Shown here piece by piece: positions 60,242 through 64,000 of a DNA stretch of 64,000 nt. The stretch's first letter is position 1. Each line of letters starts with the position of its first letter. The notes under the pieces are model-generated. The model ran no database searches. It was not told the origin of the DNA and was given only the letters and a program-made list of their open reading frames with translations. The DNA lies in the NCBI RefSeq assembly GCF_042665295.1, contig NZ_JBHTCO010000014.1, positions 1-64,000 on the forward strand, read 5' to 3'. The translations under genes and the position numbers were made by a program. The stretch comes from Scopulibacillus_A cellulosilyticus. Its GTDB lineage: Bacteria > Bacillota > Bacilli > Bacillales > Sporolactobacillaceae.

Positions 60242-61342
60242 ATGAAGGAGATTGAGTTAAAACTTCAAGGGAAAATCAAAAGGCTTACGAACCGTACATT
60301 CAAATTTGATGAACGGGTTGGCGAAGGGTGGTTTTCCGCGGTCTATTTTTTAAAATCATGTGAGATTGCCAAAAAGTACAAACCGGACAATATTGTCACC
60401 ATGCAGTTTTTTCAAAAAAACGATGCGGTCTTGTGCGGAACCGATGAAGTGATCGCATTAATTAAAACTTTTGCTAAAGACCCTGACAGTTTAGAGCTTT
60501 ACTCGTTAAAAGACGGAGACAAGATTGCACCGTATGAAACAGTTATGACAATTACAGGACCATATCAGAATTTCGGCTTTTTAGAAGGCATTCTTGATGG
60601 TATACTTGCGAGAAGGACATCTGTGGCAACTCATGTCTATAATGTTGTCAAAACAGCAAGGCAATCAGGTATTCAAAAGCCCGTTATCTTCATGGGAGAT
60701 CGCGACGACCATTATACCCAGCAAGCCGGCGACGGTTATGCTGCTTATGTCGGCGGTTCAACAGCCCAAGCCACTCATGCTATGAATGAATGGTGGGGAA
60801 AGCATGGTATGGGCACAATGCCGCATGCACTGATTCAATTGTTTGAGGGAGATATTGTCGAAGCGACAAAAGCTTACCATGAAAGCTACCCGGACGATGA
60901 ACTCGTTACCCTTGTCGATTATAATAATGATGTCATTACAGACAGTTTAAAGGTGGCAAGAGTCTTCGGCGATAAACTTAAAGGCGTACGAATTGATACT
61001 TCAAAAAACATGGTTGATAAATATTTCTTTAGAAATCCTGATGTTCTTGGTAAATTTGATCCAAGGGGAACTAATCCGGCCCTTATTTTTGCTTTGCGTG
61101 AGGCGCTGGATAAAGAAGGTTATCAGCATGTTAAAATTGTGGCAAGCGGCGGGTTTACCATGGAAAAAATAAAATACTTTGAAGAAAACAATGTTCCGGT
61201 TGATATGTATGGCGTCGGAAGCAGTCTGTTGAAAATTAACATAGGCTTTACTGGAGATAATGTGATACTTAACGGTAAACCGGAAGCAAAAGAAGGAAGA
61301 AAATATCAGCCAAATCCCCGGCTTGAAAAGGTTAAGCTATAA
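60242..61342 (+). CDS. Nicotinate phosphoribosyltransferase
   Basis: A 366-residue enzyme of the type II phosphoribosyltransferase fold converting nicotinate and PRPP to nicotinate mononucleotide in NAD salvage. Features: RTFKFDERVGEGWFSAVYFL near the N-terminus, GDRDDHY, GGSTAQATHA, VRIDTSKNMVD, and GVGSSLLKINIGFTGD at the phosphate site. This is the short (NadC-like core) NAPRTase form. ATG 60242 is preferred over the frame from 60161 because of the promoter position and GGGAGA about 11 bases upstream. Confidence 0.88.
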   Translation: MKEIELKLQGKIKRLTNRTFKFDERVGEGWFSAVYFLKSCEIAKKYKPDNIVTMQFFQKNDAVLCGTDEVIALIKTFAKDPDSLELYSLKDGDKIAPYETVMTITGPYQNFGFLEGILDGILARRTSVATHVYNVVKTARQSGIQKPVIFMGDRDDHYTQQAGDGYAAYVGGSTAQATHAMNEWWGKHGMGTMPHALIQLFEGDIVEATKAYHESYPDDELVTLVDYNNDVITDSLKVARVFGDKLKGVRIDTSKNMVDKYFFRNPDVLGKFDPRGTNPALIFALREALDKEGYQHVKIVASGGFTMEKIKYFEENNVPVDMYGVGSSLLKINIGFTGDNVILNGKPEAKEGRKYQPNPRLEKVKL

Positions 61343-61353
61343 TTTTAAATGTG

Positions 61354-61444
61354 TGTTCAAAAAGGAGGACAAACAGAACCGGAGCGGCGACGCAAAGAAG
61401 AAATTTGACAGTTATGTTTCCCGGACTTTTTGAACATCCTCTTT
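61354..61444 (-). repeat. Family B element, copy B3
   Basis: TGTTCAAAAAGGAGGACAAA at the left (61354) and CCCGGACTTTTTGAACATCC at the right, ending near 61441. The TGTTCAAAAAG termini are perfect. It is the shortest nearly complete copy and is inverted relative to B1 and B2. Confidence 0.82.
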
Positions 61445-61530
61445 AAGGAAATAAAAGTAATAACAAACCGTTCTAACTAGGCATATAGTGTCTATAAGCA
61501 ACAATAGAGAGGTTTTTTGGAGGTCATTTT

Positions 61531-62823
61531 ATGACAAAGTACCACTTTGTAGGAATCAAAGGAACAGGCATGAGTGCCTTGGCCCAAATTCTTCATGATA
61601 TGAATGAGGATGTGCAGGGGTCTGATGTTGAAAAACGCTTTTTTACTCAAAAGGCTTTAGAAGAAAAGCAAATGAAAATATTGCCTTTTGATAAAAATAA
61701 TATTCAAGATGATCAAGTGATTATCGCCGGGAATGCTTTTCCTGATGAACACGAAGAGATTGTTCAAGCGAGATCAATGGGGCTGCCTGTTCACCGCTAT
61801 TTTGACTTTCTTGGAGAATTCACAAAAAAGTTTACAAGCGTAGCGATTACCGGTACTCACGGAAAAACATCAACGACTGGTTTATTGGCCCATGTTTTTA
61901 AAGGCTTTGCTCCTACATCGTATTTAATAGGTGATGGGACAGGACACGGTCAAAAAGACAGCCAATATTTCATCTTTGAATCTTGTGAATATAAACGCCA
62001 CTTTTTGGCTTATGAACCTGATTATTGTATTATTACAAATATTGACTTTGATCATTCTGACTACTATAAGGGTTTGGATGATGTTGTTGATGCTTTTCAG
62101 GAAATGGCATTAAAAGTTAAAAAGGCGATTATTGCTTGCGGAGATGATAAGAAGCTCCAGAAAATTAAAACAAATGTACCGATTATTTACTATGGTTTTG
62201 ATGAAGAAAACGACTTCCAAGCCAGAAATGTGGAAACAACTGAAAAAGGGTCTACATTTGACGTCTTTGTACGTAATGACTTATATGGGAACTTTACAAT
62301 TCCAGGCTACGGCGACCATAATATTTTAAACGCATTAGCTGTTATTGCTTTTTGCCATTATCAAAATGTACCTTTGGAATTGTTAAAAAGCCGTTTAGCA
62401 ACATTTAAAGGCGTAAAAAGGCGTTTCAGCGAAAAAGAACATGGCACTCAAGTGCTTATTGATGATTATGCTCATCATCCGACTGAGATTAGAGCCACTA
62501 TTGAAGCGGCCAGAAAGAAATACCCAAATAAAAAGTTGATTGCAATTTTCCAACCTCATACTTTTACACGAACAATGACCTTTTTAGATGACTTTGCAGC
62601 GTGCCTGAAGGACGCTGATCATGTTTATCTATGTGATATTTTTGGTTCAGCAAGGGAACATGACGGGAAATTATCGATCAAAGATTTACAGGACAGGGTC
62701 CCGGGTGCTGACCTTCTGACCTTAGATACAGTCAATGAATTGAAAAAATATGATAACAGTGTTTTATTGTTTATGGGTGCCGGTGATATTCAGAAATTCC
62801 AAACAGCCTATGAAGCCCTGTAA
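61531..62823 (+). CDS. murC: UDP-N-acetylmuramate--L-alanine ligase
   Basis: A 430-residue Mur ligase adding L-alanine to UDP-MurNAc in peptidoglycan synthesis. N-terminal FVGIKGTGMSALAQIL nucleotide-binding loop, ATP P-loop GTHGKTSTT at residues 108-116, and DDYAHHPTEIRATIEAARKK. ATG 61531 follows GGAGGTC. Same neighbours (sftA upstream, ytxGH downstream) as in B. subtilis. Confidence 0.97.
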   Translation: MTKYHFVGIKGTGMSALAQILHDMNEDVQGSDVEKRFFTQKALEEKQMKILPFDKNNIQDDQVIIAGNAFPDEHEEIVQARSMGLPVHRYFDFLGEFTKKFTSVAITGTHGKTSTTGLLAHVFKGFAPTSYLIGDGTGHGQKDSQYFIFESCEYKRHFLAYEPDYCIITNIDFDHSDYYKGLDDVVDAFQEMALKVKKAIIACGDDKKLQKIKTNVPIIYYGFDEENDFQARNVETTEKGSTFDVFVRNDLYGNFTIPGYGDHNILNALAVIAFCHYQNVPLELLKSRLATFKGVKRRFSEKEHGTQVLIDDYAHHPTEIRATIEAARKKYPNKKLIAIFQPHTFTRTMTFLDDFAACLKDADHVYLCDIFGSAREHDGKLSIKDLQDRVPGADLLTLDTVNELKKYDNSVLLFMGAGDIQKFQTAYEAL

Positions 62824-62934
62824 ACGACAAAAATGATTTATCTTTATCTTCTTTTTTGCTTTAAGAAAGTAATAATATACTTGGTTTAATTAAACACTAT
62901 TAAGGGAAGTGTATGAAAAAAAGGAGGTTCCAAC

Positions 62935-63360
62935 GTGATAATCATTCTTTATTTAGCTGTTGCAGTGTTGGCCATTGCGTTTGCTGTGTTAGTTTATTTT
63001 GTATCGCAGACTCTGCGTTCAGCGCAGCAAACATTGGATAATGTTGCAAAAACAATGAGCAGTATTGAAAATCAAATGCACGGTATCACGGAAGAGACAA
63101 CACTACTCTTACATAATACCAATCAACTATTAGAGGATGTAGAAGGTAAATCGAAGCATCTTAATCCAATCTTTGAATCAGTTGGCGGCATTGGCAGAAC
63201 AATTAAAGGCGTCAATGAATCGGTACAGAATATTACAGCCACTGTCACTAGAAAAAGTGAAGAACATTCTGAACAAGTTGCTCAAACTTTACAATGGGGT
63301 CAAGCATTTATTGAATTATGGAGTAAGTGGAGAGCAAAGAAGGCTGTTGAAAAAGAATAA
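62935..63360 (+). CDS. ytxG: YtxG (DUF948) membrane protein
   Basis: A 141-residue protein with one N-terminal transmembrane helix (IILYLAVAVLAIAFAVLVYF) and a methyl-accepting-protein-like coiled coil (TLDNVAKTMSSIENQMHGIT). In B. subtilis ytxGHJ is a general-stress (sigma-B/sigma-H) operon. GTG 62935 follows AAAGGAGGT, an excellent ribosome site. Confidence 0.9.
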   Translation: MIIILYLAVAVLAIAFAVLVYFVSQTLRSAQQTLDNVAKTMSSIENQMHGITEETTLLLHNTNQLLEDVEGKSKHLNPIFESVGGIGRTIKGVNESVQNITATVTRKSEEHSEQVAQTLQWGQAFIELWSKWRAKKAVEKE

Positions 63361-63472
63361 AAAGTTTTCATTAATGGGTTTTTCATCTATGTTGAATGTT
63401 AGGTAATCATCTCGATTTCCTAGGGCATTTTTACCGCCCCGGGAACGAGTGAATTTTAAAAGGAGGAAATGA

Positions 63473-63826
63473 ATGATGAGTGAGAAAAAAGTCAGTGCAA
63501 AAGGTTTTGTCATTGGTGTTTTAGTTGGCGGTACCGCCGGTGCTTTGACAGCTTTACTTCTGTCACCTAAGTCTGGCAAAGAAATTCGCAGCGGTATTAA
63601 CGTGCAATCGCAGACGTTAAAGAAGAAAAGCAATGACTTAGCACAATTAGCTTTGGAGAAATCTTCGAGTATTGCTAAGACAGTTTCTGATCAGTCATCT
63701 AATGTTGTCACTAAAATGAAGGACTGGCAAGGCTCACTTCGAGGAAACAGAAAGAGCGTGGAGGTTGGCAGCTCTAAGGATTCCAAGGAACATTCATTTC
63801 CGAAAGACTATGATGAAAACAAATAA
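63473..63826 (+). CDS. ytxH: YtxH-family general stress protein
   Basis: A 117-residue protein: a Gly-rich membrane hairpin (GFVIGVLVGGTAGALTALLL then SPKSGKEIR) followed by an amphipathic, Ser/Lys-rich helical tail. Typical YtxH/GvpP family. ATG 63473 (or 63476) follows AAAGGAGG. Co-transcribed with ytxG. Confidence 0.9.
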   Translation: MMSEKKVSAKGFVIGVLVGGTAGALTALLLSPKSGKEIRSGINVQSQTLKKKSNDLAQLALEKSSSIAKTVSDQSSNVVTKMKDWQGSLRGNRKSVEVGSSKDSKEHSFPKDYDENK

Positions 63827-63862
63827 GCAATAAAAAAGAGGCGAAACCTGCGTCCTCTATAG

Positions 63863-63889
63863 AAAACTGGGCGATGCCCAGTTTTCTTT
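63863..63889 (+). terminator. Terminator after ytxGH
   Basis: AAAACTGGGC (63863-63872), loop GAT, GCCCAGTTTT (63876-63885), then CTTT. The hairpin-plus-TTTTCTTTA layout resembles family C ends. Confidence 0.85.
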
Positions 63890-63904
63890 AATGAAATCAA
63901 TTAA

Positions 63905-63933
63905 TTAAAATAACGATAAAAGTACGATATAAT
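63905..63933 (+). promoter_or_regulatory. Candidate promoter for a gene beyond the window
   Basis: TTAAAA (63905-63910), 17 bases, perfect TATAAT (63928-63933). No coding start is seen before the window ends. Confidence 0.5.
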
Positions 63934-64000
63934 AAGAGTTGTTATTTACCCGAAAAGAAGTACCGAAGATTGTATTAAAAAACGCTAAGTTTTGATAGTG

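Overview
The window reads as a chromosomal segment of an endospore-forming, low-to-moderate GC member of the Bacillales. From ytkD rightward, many genes match the Bacillus subtilis pckA-metK-yt* neighbourhood: ytkD, pckA, SAM riboswitch-metK, ytoA, ytpA-ytpB, ytqA-ytqB, T-box-leuS, ytwF, murJ(ytgP)-ytzG, ytzE, cysK/ytkP-thpR-ytlQ-like-ytmP-ytzH-trmB, ytoP, ytoQ, ytpQ-ytpR-sftA, murC-ytxG-ytxH. Sporulation genes (GerT/CotM-like, GerP-like, cse60) confirm a spore former. The dispersed repeats, urease operon and codon content do not match B. subtilis itself. I cannot name the genus from sequence alone.

Layout. 1-6000: histidine ammonia-lyase, a LysP-type amino acid permease, a small zinc-ribbon-like protein, an FAH-family hydrolase and an amidase. 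6100-11863: a spore outer-layer cluster with two small heat-shock-like (GerT-type) proteins, two short GerP-like proteins and a giant lysine-rich repeat protein with a GerPC-like core. A NiCoT nickel/cobalt permease sits inside it. 12000-25100: DNA repair (AAG glycosylase, YtkD), PEP carboxykinase, SAM synthetase under an S-box, a gamma-carbonic-anhydrase-like protein, the YtpA/YtpB lipid-terpenoid pair, a SulP transporter, a CYP152 peroxygenase with an unusual N-terminal extension, and PepC. 25349-30372: urease operon ureABCEFGD. 30373-35314: a RAYT (REP-associated tyrosine) transposase with its likely palindromic repeats, a frameshifted comM, a nonsense-interrupted dprA, and the ytqA-ytqB tRNA-modification pair whose 3' ends carry the repeat. 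35633-64000: a transporter, T-box leuS, rhodaneses, MurJ, pseudouridine synthase, YtzE regulator, cysteine synthase, tRNA and nucleotide-cleaning enzymes, LrgAB, SftA, nicotinate phosphoribosyltransferase, MurC and YtxGH.

Several families of short intergenic repeats run through the window. Family A abuts stop codons and often ends genes. Family B has inverted termini TGTTCAAAAAG. Family C carries a terminator hairpin and a core ending in a cruciform-like palindrome. A separate module is nested in copies of both A and B. The REP family pairs GGGTCTGACCC with perfect DnaA-box 9-mers. These repeats, the decayed comM-dprA locus, the N-terminal segment shared by the P450 and a nearby 66-residue protein, and the spore repeat protein (split only by one ambiguous base) are the most unusual content. 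No rRNA, tRNA, CRISPR array or prophage was seen.
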